Assembly: GCF_016587355.1 (NCBI RefSeq)
Contig: NZ_BNJF01000002.1
Location: 310,001 to 374,000, forward strand
Source of the DNA: Ktedonospora formicarum
GTDB taxonomy: Bacteria > Chloroflexota > Ktedonobacteria > Ktedonobacterales > Ktedonobacteraceae
Reading direction: 5' to 3'
DNA: 64,000 nucleotides
The notes below the pieces were generated by a model. The model was not told the DNA's origin and searched no databases. It was given only the letters and a program-made list of their open reading frames with translations. Both the position numbers and the translations under genes were made by a program. Shown piece by piece: positions 18,601-25,716 of this stretch (within the stretch, counting starts at the first letter, position 1; every line of letters starts with the position of its first letter).

Positions 18601-18806
18601 CATCCGAGCTGAGTGTTCCCCTTACGAAGCGTGAGCAGGAAGTCTTACATCTGCTGAACACTGGAGCCTCAAATCAGGACATTGCAAGGACCCTGGTGAT
18701 CGAGCTGCCCACCGTCAAGAAGCACGTCAGCAACCTGCTCGGCAAACTAGGAGCTACCAGCCGAACCCAGGCAATTGCCCTGGCGCGAGCCCGCTCCCTG
18801 CTCTAA
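15615..18806 (+). CDS. MalT-like LuxR-family ATP-dependent regulator
   Basis: A 1063-residue transcription activator of the LAL/MalT type. Residues 1-105 form an N-terminal module ('YWYAYQTKEGRTRKRYLGQT') resembling the small DNA-binding heads of tyrosine integrases. Then comes a STAND ATPase: Walker A 'SASAGWGKTTLL' near 154, Walker B 'LILDDYQV' near 250, 'LILSSRVDPDLPLARLRA'. The middle 500 residues are helical repeats, probably inducer-binding. Residues 1003-1062 are the LuxR helix-turn-helix ('LTKREQEVLHLLNTGASNQD', 'TVKKHVSNLLGKLGATSRTQ'). The frame is open back to 15396, but ATG 15615 follows AAAGGAGG and begins the conserved-looking part. Target genes are unknown. Confidence 0.9.
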   Translation: MGRTPLHALMWSGDQRIYELYTHGQLKQRFRPTEPAVWQAWLYEATAFAFHGASGSLNVYLEKRPRGGSYWYAYQTKEGRTRKRYLGQTESLSLARLEETALSLALPSATTTEPGIMLLSSRLTPPRLPNALVERERLLTALDEALSTPLTLLSASAGWGKTTLLSVWAHRQKKTQVAWLAPDELDNSPTRFWVALIAALRRCPSLTANFGENVVAQLQSPQPPPLFSCLSVLLHELENRQTSPASISLILDDYQVIEEPVIHQGMAFFLEHLPAHLHLILSSRVDPDLPLARLRAHGQLTEIRADELRFQSDEANQFLGKMLSPPLSEAELQRLMSRTEGWITGLHLVALTMQKREDRTAYLETLTGSQRYLLDYVQEDILARLSLDMRDFLLHIAILSRLDAAACQAVTNASTKAASQQMLALLERANLFLVPLDEERRTYRLHDLFREALLSALYTSQPEMVTLLHHRAAGYYESEGQWAEAITHALAATDFSTAARLMEQTVEQFWMGGEAATMARWVLALPGTLVREYAHLVLTTAHYLLHPIAYSTREQRESRHQQVKRLMARVETALPHQTDGINQKIQETRAGSTVRSTTSETSATEEALLHRRLRLLRAGMTLYEVIETSENERLLALHKELQELDQDEEIIWHMLPLFCNVIYYTVRQERAKLVPQLLEAKQRAHQSGSHFATTRIIQWLALSAEEAGQLHLAYQESLAALELIEQTASYALLEGYFKDVLAMVLYQWNRLAEARSWLRTAIQDATTWQQKDLLLAGYIHLMQVELARGDLSAAQQALQALEELGGYHSQNRLPILRAQYKLAQGQIKGAADWAISIVFPEGAWERSLYDAFPVVMRVYFAEHRWTEALELLERFSKSLGHSTNSKIALPFLAQYMIALHHTGKNEQSCEAVALLFALTEPEGHLRVYLDEGEPMRRTLEGLLTQHPQQHELAPSTRAYILKLLAVFEQERQETNRYQVATLPPELSPARQESVSPSELSVPLTKREQEVLHLLNTGASNQDIARTLVIELPTVKKHVSNLLGKLGATSRTQAIALARARSLL

Positions 18807-19000
18807 CAAGATTCCTCCCAACAAGTGGCCTTGCAACTCAGGCAACTACTCCCTTTGGTATCCCTTTGGCGACTGTGGAATGCCTCGCGTTCTGCTATTC
18901 TTTGTGTAGACGCGGTGAGGCGATCCTGGTGATCTGACTGGTTCGCTTTTCCTAGCACGACGCGAAGGCTGTAAACGCACGAGATCAGTGAAGGAGGCAG

Positions 19001-19216
19001 ATGTACTATACTATACGGATCCAAGGGCACCTGAGCCCGTCCTGGCAAGACCGCTTTGGCGGGCTCAGCATCGAGCAACAGGAGACCGGAACGACGCTGC
19101 TTTCGGGAACGCTGCCAGATCAGGCTGCGCTGCATGGAGTGCTTCTACAGATCATCCGACTCGGTCTGACCCTGCTCTCGCTTGAAGCGAGCGAGAACAA
19201 GAAGAATGATGCTTAA
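19001..19216 (+). CDS. Small conserved hypothetical protein beside LuxR
   Basis: A 71-residue protein with an excellent ribosome site (GAAGGAGG, five bases before ATG). Predicted strand-helix composition: 'YYTIRIQGHLSPSWQDRFGG' then 'TTLLSGTLPDQAALHGVLLQ' and a final helix. The phrase 'LSGxLPDQAALHGVLxxI' is, as far as I know, typical of small Ktedonobacterial proteins found next to other genes; function unknown. It starts 194 bases after the LuxR gene and may be cotranscribed with the DUF1801 gene 50 bases downstream. Confidence 0.75.
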   Translation: MYYTIRIQGHLSPSWQDRFGGLSIEQQETGTTLLSGTLPDQAALHGVLLQIIRLGLTLLSLEASENKKNDA

Positions 19217-19265
19217 ATCTGTATCCAATTTACCCAAATTGAAATAGAAAAAATCAGGAGATTCT

Positions 19266-19751
19266 ATGAGCCAGTCTGAAAAGAAAATCACGCAAGACTC
19301 CACAAAAAACGCCGAAACAACCAACAAGAAATACAAGGGCTTCTCCGATGAGGAACGAGCTGCGATGAAGGAGCGCGCGAAAGAGCAGAAGGCGGAGGCA
19401 CGTGCCAACAAGAACAGGGAGGAAGGGGAAAACGACGTGCTCACGAAGATCACCGCATTGCCGGAACCTGACCGCGCCATGGCCGCGCGGATCCATGAGA
19501 TCATCAAAGAAAACGCCCCAGTGCTTGCACCAAGAACGTGGTATGGAATGCCCGCGTATGCCATAGATGGCAAGATTGTCTGCTTCTTCCAACCTGCGAT
19601 CAAGTTCAACACCAGGTACGCAACACTCGGCTTCAACGACAGCGCGAATCTCGATGAAGGCGCTCTGTGGCCGGTCGCCTTCGCACTAAAAGAGTTGACT
19701 GATACAGAAGAGGCAAAAATCGCCGCGCTCGTGAGGAAAGCAGTGGGTTGA
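19266..19751 (+). CDS. DUF1801 domain-containing protein
   Basis: A 161-residue protein. The first 60 residues are highly charged and helical, rich in Lys/Glu/Ala. Residues 60-160 match the DUF1801/YdhG-like fold (related to bacterial iron chaperone-like Fra proteins): 'IHEIIKENAPVLAPRTWYGM', 'PAYAIDGKIVCFFQPA', 'LGFNDSANLDEGALWPVAFA'. AGGAG lies six bases before the ATG. Cytoplasmic. The role of DUF1801 proteins is poorly known; iron binding is only an inference from family. Confidence 0.85.
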   Translation: MSQSEKKITQDSTKNAETTNKKYKGFSDEERAAMKERAKEQKAEARANKNREEGENDVLTKITALPEPDRAMAARIHEIIKENAPVLAPRTWYGMPAYAIDGKIVCFFQPAIKFNTRYATLGFNDSANLDEGALWPVAFALKELTDTEEAKIAALVRKAVG

Positions 19752-19931
19752 GGGCTGAACTCGCCCCTGGTGTAAAACGTGGACATAAAGCCATCGATTT
19801 TCGGGGAAACATCCTCGTGATTGCCTTACTCCTCTTTGGCCTTATCAGGTGATTTCTCAGTCACTAACCAGGAAAAAGGTCTTCTCATCAGCAGAGGAAT
19901 TCCTCGAAAATCAACAGCCTAATGTTAATGT

Positions 19932-20249
19932 TTACTCTGGAACTGACAGGAAAAGCACGGGATTCCAGCCACTAGCAACCATAAGCACCATTAACCCACC
20001 CATGACCGTGACAATGAGCAAAGCTATGCCAGTTATGCGCACTGGGCTGACCTTCTTCTTCATTCCGAACATAATCACAAGCGCAATCACGAGGAAGCCA
20101 GCACCATACATACCAATGTCGATCAGATCGAAGCGGCTAGCCTGCCCAACGAAGGTAGCACGTGGTTCTATGATGGAGACATTGTGCCCACCTGAAGCGA
20201 AGACAAGCTTTGTGCTATCAGGTGACCAGTCTGGAGTATCAAACCCCAA
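19932..20249 (-). pseudogene. C-terminal part of the frameshifted zinc-ribbon/WD40 protein
   Basis: Continues the preceding minus-strand gene in another frame: 'GFDTPDWSPDSTKLVFASGG' is the last WD40 unit, then two membrane helices ('MYGAGFLVIALVIMFGM' and 'ITGIALLIVTVMGGLMVLMV') and a short tail. Adding one base in the GGGGTTT run near 20248 fuses it in frame with the upstream part at Gly-Trp-Gly. No independent start signal exists, so it is not a separate gene. Confidence 0.75.
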
Positions 20250-21355
20250 CCGGAGGAGCCATAATAGCTATAAATTGGATGCCCAATGTCAGCATTCCAC
20301 ACTTGTATCAGATCGGGATCGGCACTCATGGCTATGCGCTTCCCATCCGGCGACCACGCCACGCCAGTCACGTGGCGACCATACCCAGGATAATAATCAT
20401 AGAGGAGGTGCTGATTCGCAACTTCCCAGACCTGGACGGTATCTTCGTGATCGGTTCTGCTGCTTCTACCAATTGAGGCTATACGTTTCCCATCTGGTGA
20501 CCACGCCAGATATCTTGCCACGCCGTGGTTTTTCTGGTATCCCTTGTAGATCAGAGTAGAACCGTTGCCTGTCGGATCCCATATACTCACTGCCCCATCT
20601 TCGCTCGCCGAAGCAATTCGCTTTCCATCTGGTGACCAGACTACTTGATTGAGAAATGTGTCCTCTTTGTAGGTATAAAGAACATTCCCACTTGCGGCTT
20701 CCACAATCTGCACCATGCCAGCACTGCTGTTGCTATTAGCGACCGCCAGACGGGTTCCATCTGGCGACCAGGACAGGGAGGATGGGTCCAGAGAGAGATG
20801 AATGACGCGTTCATTGTCACCATTAGTCGCGTCCCATATATGGATAGCATTATCTTCATCTGTTGATGCAATGCGCCTGCTATCAGGTGACCATGTGAAA
20901 CCTTTACTATAAGCATCGGTATGATAACCGCTATGGCTAAAGAGCTGTCGCCCGCTACCAGAATCCCACACACGCACAGTCTTATCACTGCTACCAGTCG
21001 CGACATACTTTCCATCCGGAGACCAGGCAGCTTCTACGACTCCCTCTGTATGACCAGAGAAATTGACACGTGGAACCTGTCCCTCCAAAGACTTCACCTG
21101 TTGTTCTATCACCAGGAAGAACACGAGAATAAGCAATATACAAACAATTGTCGCCCCGCCATTTTTCCATATCTGGGACAAGACGACGCGACAACCCATT
21201 CTGTAAGCTTGCGACGGAGAGGAGGATACTCCCGCCATTTTGCCGCGCCCGATTTCTTGCATCTTTTCATAGAGATTATTTTGCATGGACTGTCCACAAT
21301 TTGGGCAAAAACGCTGTTTAGGTGTATTCTCTACGCCACAATTCGCACAATACAT
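20168..21355 (-). CDS. Zinc-ribbon, membrane-anchored WD40 protein (frameshifted)
   Basis: A 395-residue frame. Residues 1-22 are a zinc ribbon ('MYCANCGVENTPKQRFCPNC'), followed by a linker, one membrane helix near 66-86 ('TIVCILLILVFFLVIEQQ') and at least six WD40 units with 'AWSPDGKYVATGSSDKTVRV', 'LAWSPDGKRIASIG' and 'VAWSPDGKRIAMSA'. The ribbon should be cytoplasmic and the propeller outside. The frame runs out in non-WD40 sequence after 'YYGSSGWG'; the true end is in the next frame (19932-20249). Full length would be about 474 residues. GGGAG precedes the ATG. It belongs to the same architectural class as the gene at 2961; function unknown. Confidence 0.8.
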   Translation of the reverse strand: MYCANCGVENTPKQRFCPNCGQSMQNNLYEKMQEIGRGKMAGVSSSPSQAYRMGCRVVLSQIWKNGGATIVCILLILVFFLVIEQQVKSLEGQVPRVNFSGHTEGVVEAAWSPDGKYVATGSSDKTVRVWDSGSGRQLFSHSGYHTDAYSKGFTWSPDSRRIASTDEDNAIHIWDATNGDNERVIHLSLDPSSLSWSPDGTRLAVANSNSSAGMVQIVEAASGNVLYTYKEDTFLNQVVWSPDGKRIASASEDGAVSIWDPTGNGSTLIYKGYQKNHGVARYLAWSPDGKRIASIGRSSRTDHEDTVQVWEVANQHLLYDYYPGYGRHVTGVAWSPDGKRIAMSADPDLIQVWNADIGHPIYSYYGSSGWGLILQTGHLIAQSLSSLQVGTMSPS

Positions 21356-21671
21356 ATGCTTGCTCCCTGAGGATTCCTTCGCTCATAAGTGACATGTGAC
21401 TCCCCCCTCGAAACCATGCCAACATCCACAGGCTCTAAAAAGCTCTACCGCAAGCATACAATGTTTCGGCCCCTAATGCTGTGACACAGGCCATAATCTG
21501 CTCTGCTTGTGATTTTTTGGACTGACACCGTTGGGAAAGCAGCCCCAACGTTAAGCGACACATTATAAAAGAAGTGGGTCGACTCACTGGTTAACTTGTC
21601 TATTTCGCGTTACACTGGCAGCATTAAATGCCCAGGAGGTTTTTTATCAACTATCGGGAGAGCATCGAACT

Positions 21672-22265
21672 ATGGAGCGCAATAATGCGGAACGAGTATT
21701 CACGCTCGTCGCTGAAATTGGCGGCGATATTCGTGGGCGTATCATTTCTGAACGCTGGTGGCTAATCTGGATTGTCATGGGTATTCAAATCTTGCTTACC
21801 AATAGTATCACCCAATTACTTTTGTGGAATGGTGAGCATCGTTCGCTTATATATATTGGCCTGTGGGGTCTGCATATCTTGCTTATACCGCCGATCATTT
21901 TCTTTATTCACCGACGCAGCGGCGGTCAGCGTACCACAACGGAAACTTTCATTTGGTGGATCTGGACGACCTTTATTCTCGCCGCGACATGTACTGGCCT
22001 TTTCAATGAAGCGGTTGGCTTGCCGCTCTTCTTCAATGCGCCCATTCTTAGCTTGTTAGCCGCTGTAGCCTTCTCAATGATGGCAATGGTTACGCATCGC
22101 TATTTCCTCATCCATGCTGTTGTCTTCCTCGCTACTATGATTGCTATGAGTGCTTTCCCTCAAGCACAATTCGTGATCTATGGGGGATGCTGGTGTCTTG
22201 CTCTAGTGGCTCTTGGTATTTATTACCGTCTCACTATCGTTCCACATCCCGCGAGGCAGCTATGA
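21672..22265 (+). CDS. Six-helix membrane protein
   Basis: A 197-residue integral membrane protein, family not recognised. About six hydrophobic segments follow a 26-residue charged N-terminus: near 29-45 (WWLIWIVMGIQILL), 58-78, 93-112, 120-140, 143-162 and 167-188. No catalytic motif is visible. Its stop codon overlaps the next start (ATGA at 22262-22265), so it is translated together with the DUF2071 protein. A weak GGGAGAG lies before the ATG. Confidence 0.75.
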   Translation: MERNNAERVFTLVAEIGGDIRGRIISERWWLIWIVMGIQILLTNSITQLLLWNGEHRSLIYIGLWGLHILLIPPIIFFIHRRSGGQRTTTETFIWWIWTTFILAATCTGLFNEAVGLPLFFNAPILSLLAAVAFSMMAMVTHRYFLIHAVVFLATMIAMSAFPQAQFVIYGGCWCLALVALGIYYRLTIVPHPARQL

Positions 22266-23047
22266 GCAATTCCACCCATCGCCTTCCCATCGCCATGAAA
22301 ACAACCTTTCAAGATATCTTGTTACTCACCTATGCTGTTCCGCCCCCACTCCTGGCAGATCTGCTTCCCGCCTATATACATCCTTATATCCATAATGGCA
22401 GGAGCTATATTTCCATTGTCATAGGCAACATGCGGGGCATGCGGCCCGGTGTGTTACCTGAATTTCTGGGGACGAGCTACTATCAGATTGTCTATCGAGC
22501 CGTGGTCTGCTTGCGCGATCTAGACGGTCGTGAACGCAGAGGCGTTTTCTTTTTGCGCTCGGATAGCAACGATCCCGTGATGAATTATTTCGGGAATCGT
22601 CTTACCGAATTTCGCTTTCATTTCTTTCATACTGGTGCCATCTCGCTCTTCCAGCGCCATCAAGAACTGCTGGTCAGTGTGGAGACTGCGGACAAACAGG
22701 GTGATCTCGTCGCCTATCTGCGCAATCAGGGATCAGCCGAGCATTTGCCTCCCGCTGAAGACTTTGCCACAATTGAGGAAGAAAAAAACACCCTGGTCCA
22801 GCTTTTCCATGCTTATGCCTATGATCCTGAACACGCTATAGTCTACGATCTAGAAATCGAGCGCGGCGAATGGTCATTACAACGTTTAGAGATGCTAGAT
22901 GTTTTCTCAGCCTTTTTCAAGGAGTATCCTTTTCCAGCGGCTACCGCCCGACCCATCTCCCACATCTACATTCAGGAATGCAGCTATATCTGGAAACCGA
23001 TGATTGCCATCCCCGTTAGTACTCTCCAAAAGATGAAAGGAGGCTAG
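22262..23047 (+). CDS. DUF2071 protein (acetoacetate-decarboxylase-like fold)
   Basis: A 261-residue cytoplasmic protein matching DUF2071/YqjF: 'LLLTYAVPPPLLADLLPAYI' at the start, 'GRSYISIVIGNMRGMRPGVL', 'YYQIVYRAVVCLRDLDGR' and 'GVFFLRSDSNDPVMNYFGNR'. The family shares its fold with acetoacetate decarboxylase but the reaction is unknown. ATG 22262 overlaps the stop of the membrane protein by four bases (ATGA), typical of translational coupling; an upstream in-frame start at 22187 would overlap that gene by 80 bases and is less likely. Confidence 0.85.
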   Translation: MSNSTHRLPIAMKTTFQDILLLTYAVPPPLLADLLPAYIHPYIHNGRSYISIVIGNMRGMRPGVLPEFLGTSYYQIVYRAVVCLRDLDGRERRGVFFLRSDSNDPVMNYFGNRLTEFRFHFFHTGAISLFQRHQELLVSVETADKQGDLVAYLRNQGSAEHLPPAEDFATIEEEKNTLVQLFHAYAYDPEHAIVYDLEIERGEWSLQRLEMLDVFSAFFKEYPFPAATARPISHIYIQECSYIWKPMIAIPVSTLQKMKGG

Positions 23048-23151
23048 TGCCCTTCCCCCTTCCCCTAAATGATTGCTGTGCGGACCTTGGCATTCGTCGG
23101 GAGAAAATGAAATTGCTCTGGCTTCCACACTCTTACCTTGACCTTGACGCT

Positions 23152-23173
23152 CTTGCGTACTATAGTACGCAAG
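23152..23173. promoter_or_regulatory. 22-bp perfect palindrome before the P450 gene
   Basis: CTTGCGTAC-TATA-GTACGCAAG, 80 bases before the P450 start. Suited to a dimeric repressor; could also act as a hairpin ending the DUF2071 transcript. There is no T-run. Confidence 0.5.
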
Positions 23174-23215
23174 GACTATGGAAGTGGTAAAAAGTGGGGA
23201 CAGAACATTGTCATA

Positions 23216-23234
23216 CAACGAGCTACGCTCGTTG
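23216..23234. repeat. 8-bp inverted repeat next to the P450 ribosome site
   Basis: CAACGAGC and GCTCGTTG with a three-base loop, ending 19 bases before the ATG. As RNA it would form a hairpin close to the ribosome site. Confidence 0.4.
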
Positions 23235-23253
23235 GCACTGGTAAGGATGAGTT

Positions 23254-24477
23254 ATGAACCAACCACAGGAACTTAATCTAGCATCACCAACCTTTAAGGC
23301 CAATCCATACCCTGTTTTCACCGAATTGCGGGCGCATGATCCATTACATAAGATTACACTCCAAAATGGACGATCCGCTTGGCTGGTCACACGCTATCAG
23401 GATGCGGAGAAGCTACTTCGCGACGAGCGCTTTGTTAAAAGTATGCGCAATTCGCTCACACCCGAAGAAATTGCACAGCAACAATCTCTCTTCTCGCAGC
23501 AGTCCTCCTTTAACTTTCTCTCTCAACATATGCTCAACGCTGATCCCCCAGACCATACACGCCTGCGTTCTCTTATCAATCTCTCTTTTACGCCACGCCT
23601 CGTAGAGCAGTGGCGCTCACGCATCCAGGCATTGACCGATGAACTGCTCGACGCTATTGAGAACAAGGGGGAGATGGACCTTATCGATCAGTTCGCCTTC
23701 CCCCTACCCATGATGGTAATTTCTGAAATGCTTGGCGTACCTGATGCGGATCGCTCTAAGTTCCGCTCGTGGTCAAATCTGGTCGTGGAAGCGGCAGGCA
23801 ATCCAGAAGCTTTTCGTCAGGCTGCGGATCAACTTCTAGCCTTCTATCAGTATATGGTGCAACTGATCGAAGATAAGCGCCAGACTCCCGCCGATGATCT
23901 TCTGAGCAAACTCATTCTGGCAGAAGCTGAAGGAAACAAACTCTCTCAGCAAGAACTGGTGTCGATGATTTTCCTCCTCATCATCGCGGGACATGAAACT
24001 ACTGTCAATCTCATTAGCAACGGAGTCCTGGCACTTCTGGAACATCCAGAACAATTTCAATTACTCAAAGAACAGCCTGAACTCATCAAGACTGCTATCG
24101 AGGAGTTCTTGCGCTACCGAGGACCACTCATGCTAGCAACTCAGCGATGGGCGCGTGAGGATGCTGAGTATGAAGGCAAGCACATTCAACGTGGCGACCA
24201 TATCCTTATCGCCCTCTCCGCTGCCAATCGCGATGATGAGGAGTTTGGCGCAGCAGACAAACTTGACATTACACGCCGCGAGAACCGTCATCTGGCTTTT
24301 GGCAAAGGTATCCACTACTGTCTTGGTGCGCCACTCGCACGTCTCGAAGGCCAAATTGCTATCGGAACCCTTGTACGTCGCTTTCCAGACTTGCGCCTGA
24401 ATGCCGATCCCCAGACACTCACCTGGCGCCCTGGTTCGCTCATTATGGGCTTGAACACACTACCAGTCTCTTTCTAA
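23254..24477 (+). CDS. Cytochrome P450 (bacterial CYP107-like class)
   Basis: A 407-residue soluble P450 monooxygenase. The I-helix oxygen-activation motif is 'LLIIAGHETTVNLI' near residue 245, the ExxR of the K-helix lies in 'EEFLRYRGP' near 288, and the haem loop is 'HLAFGKGIHYCLGAPLAR' near 345-362 with the ligand Cys. N-terminal 'NPYPVFTELRAHDPLHK' is also typical. GGATGAG precedes the ATG. No ferredoxin or reductase gene is near, so redox partners are encoded elsewhere. Substrate unknown. Two palindromes in the preceding 100 bases suggest local control. Confidence 0.93.
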   Translation: MNQPQELNLASPTFKANPYPVFTELRAHDPLHKITLQNGRSAWLVTRYQDAEKLLRDERFVKSMRNSLTPEEIAQQQSLFSQQSSFNFLSQHMLNADPPDHTRLRSLINLSFTPRLVEQWRSRIQALTDELLDAIENKGEMDLIDQFAFPLPMMVISEMLGVPDADRSKFRSWSNLVVEAAGNPEAFRQAADQLLAFYQYMVQLIEDKRQTPADDLLSKLILAEAEGNKLSQQELVSMIFLLIIAGHETTVNLISNGVLALLEHPEQFQLLKEQPELIKTAIEEFLRYRGPLMLATQRWAREDAEYEGKHIQRGDHILIALSAANRDDEEFGAADKLDITRRENRHLAFGKGIHYCLGAPLARLEGQIAIGTLVRRFPDLRLNADPQTLTWRPGSLIMGLNTLPVSF

Positions 24478-24595
24478 GCCCATCGCCCCTCGTTACAAAG
24501 CATAGTATAGAGGATAGACACGCTATTCCAGCGTATGCTAACCTCTATACCTTCTCTCCAATGGAACCTAGAGGAATATATGCCATCGAAACCTA

Positions 24596-25579
24596 TTATG
24601 CGGATGCGCGTTTGATAAGCGTCAGCGTCTTTTGTGTCTTCCAGGTAACGGTTTCACCACGGCTCAGAGCCACAATTGCCTCGATGAGTGGATCAAGCGC
24701 AGATTCATTGTGGAACGCAATGGTCGTCAAGGCAGGAAGGCTCCATTGGGCAAGCGGAATATTATCACATCCAACTACCGCTGCCATGTGAGGAATTGTG
24801 ATATTTTCATCAGCCAACGCTGCAAGAGCAGCAATGGCAACCTCGTCATTATAGCAGCAGATACCCCACGAATGGTCACATGAGGCGAGAGTGTCCCGCA
24901 AAATCGTTCGTGCCTCCTCGCGTGAAGAAGGAAGAGTACGGAGCACAGGTTCTGTACATTCCCATCGCAGACATGCTTGCTGTACTCCTCTAAAGCGATG
25001 GGATGAGAGTCGTTGCACATCCTTACGCTCAGAATCAAGGAAGATCAAAGAACGTTTGCCACACTGAATCAGATACTCAGCTTGCATTGCCCCAATCTGT
25101 TCTTCTAATCTAGCATCTCCTAACAGGTGGAGAATTGGTGCATGGAATTGCTGTAAAAAAGCAGCAACTAGCGGATCATCCTGGTCGGCATAAGAAAGGA
25201 GAACACTTGGTGTAATATGGGCTGATGGGTGCGTCGTTCCGATACTGGGATGCATCCCCACATAAGAGAGGAGCGTCAAATCATGTCGCGCTAACCTTTG
25301 CTCAAGTTCCTTCAGAGAGCGGGCAAGCGCCGGATCAACCTGTTCAAAAGGCAAGACCGCTAGCACAAGCTGGCTCTGACCAGAACGGAGGAGCCGTGCG
25401 GGAGCAAAAGGGCTATAACCAAGCTTCTGTGCTGCCTGGAGAATACGCTCACGTGTTTCCGGCGGAATCGTCTGACGCGGGTCATTATTTAAGACATAAC
25501 TGACTGTTGCCCGTGAAACACCACAGGCCCGCGCGACATCTGCACTCGTTACCCGATGTTTTTCAGATGCCTTTGCCAT
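24596..25579 (-). CDS. LacI-family transcription repressor
   Basis: A 327-residue regulator. Residues 10-58 are the LacI helix-turn-helix and hinge: 'VTSADVARACGVSRATVSYV', 'RERILQAAQKLGYSPFAPAR'. Residues 68-325 are the periplasmic-binding-protein-like effector domain ('LSYVGMHPS', 'GICCYNDEVAIAAL', 'VVGCDNIPLAQWSLPALTT'). It is divergent from the MFS pump gene at 25717, and two copies of a palindrome suited to a LacI dimer (25631-25646, 25675-25690) lie between them. I infer that it represses both itself and the pump until an effector binds. Confidence 0.92.
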   Translation of the reverse strand: MAKASEKHRVTSADVARACGVSRATVSYVLNNDPRQTIPPETRERILQAAQKLGYSPFAPARLLRSGQSQLVLAVLPFEQVDPALARSLKELEQRLARHDLTLLSYVGMHPSIGTTHPSAHITPSVLLSYADQDDPLVAAFLQQFHAPILHLLGDARLEEQIGAMQAEYLIQCGKRSLIFLDSERKDVQRLSSHRFRGVQQACLRWECTEPVLRTLPSSREEARTILRDTLASCDHSWGICCYNDEVAIAALAALADENITIPHMAAVVGCDNIPLAQWSLPALTTIAFHNESALDPLIEAIVALSRGETVTWKTQKTLTLIKRASA

Positions 25580-25630
25580 AATCGCTCATCCTTTCCCTTG
25601 ACACTCATCTTCATTCCTGACTATAATAGA

Positions 25631-25646
25631 ACTTACACGAGTAAGT
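25631..25646. promoter_or_regulatory. LacI-type operator 1
   Basis: ACTTAC-ACGA-GTAAGT, arms perfectly inverted, in the divergent LacI/MFS intergenic region. Confidence 0.8.
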
Positions 25647-25674
25647 CAAGAGGGAGACATAAATAAAATGTCTT

Positions 25675-25690
25675 ACTTACTCGTGTAAGT
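25675..25690. promoter_or_regulatory. LacI-type operator 2
   Basis: ACTTAC-TCGT-GTAAGT, the exact reverse complement of operator 1. The centres are 44 bases (about four helical turns) apart, so two dimers would bind the same DNA face. Confidence 0.8.
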
Positions 25691-25716
25691 TTATAAAGGT
25701 AAGAAAGTGACGGTCT

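Noticed and set aside
19849..20559. 236-residue plus-strand frame
   Set aside because: Antisense to the zinc-ribbon/WD40 gene, whose repeats are unmistakable.
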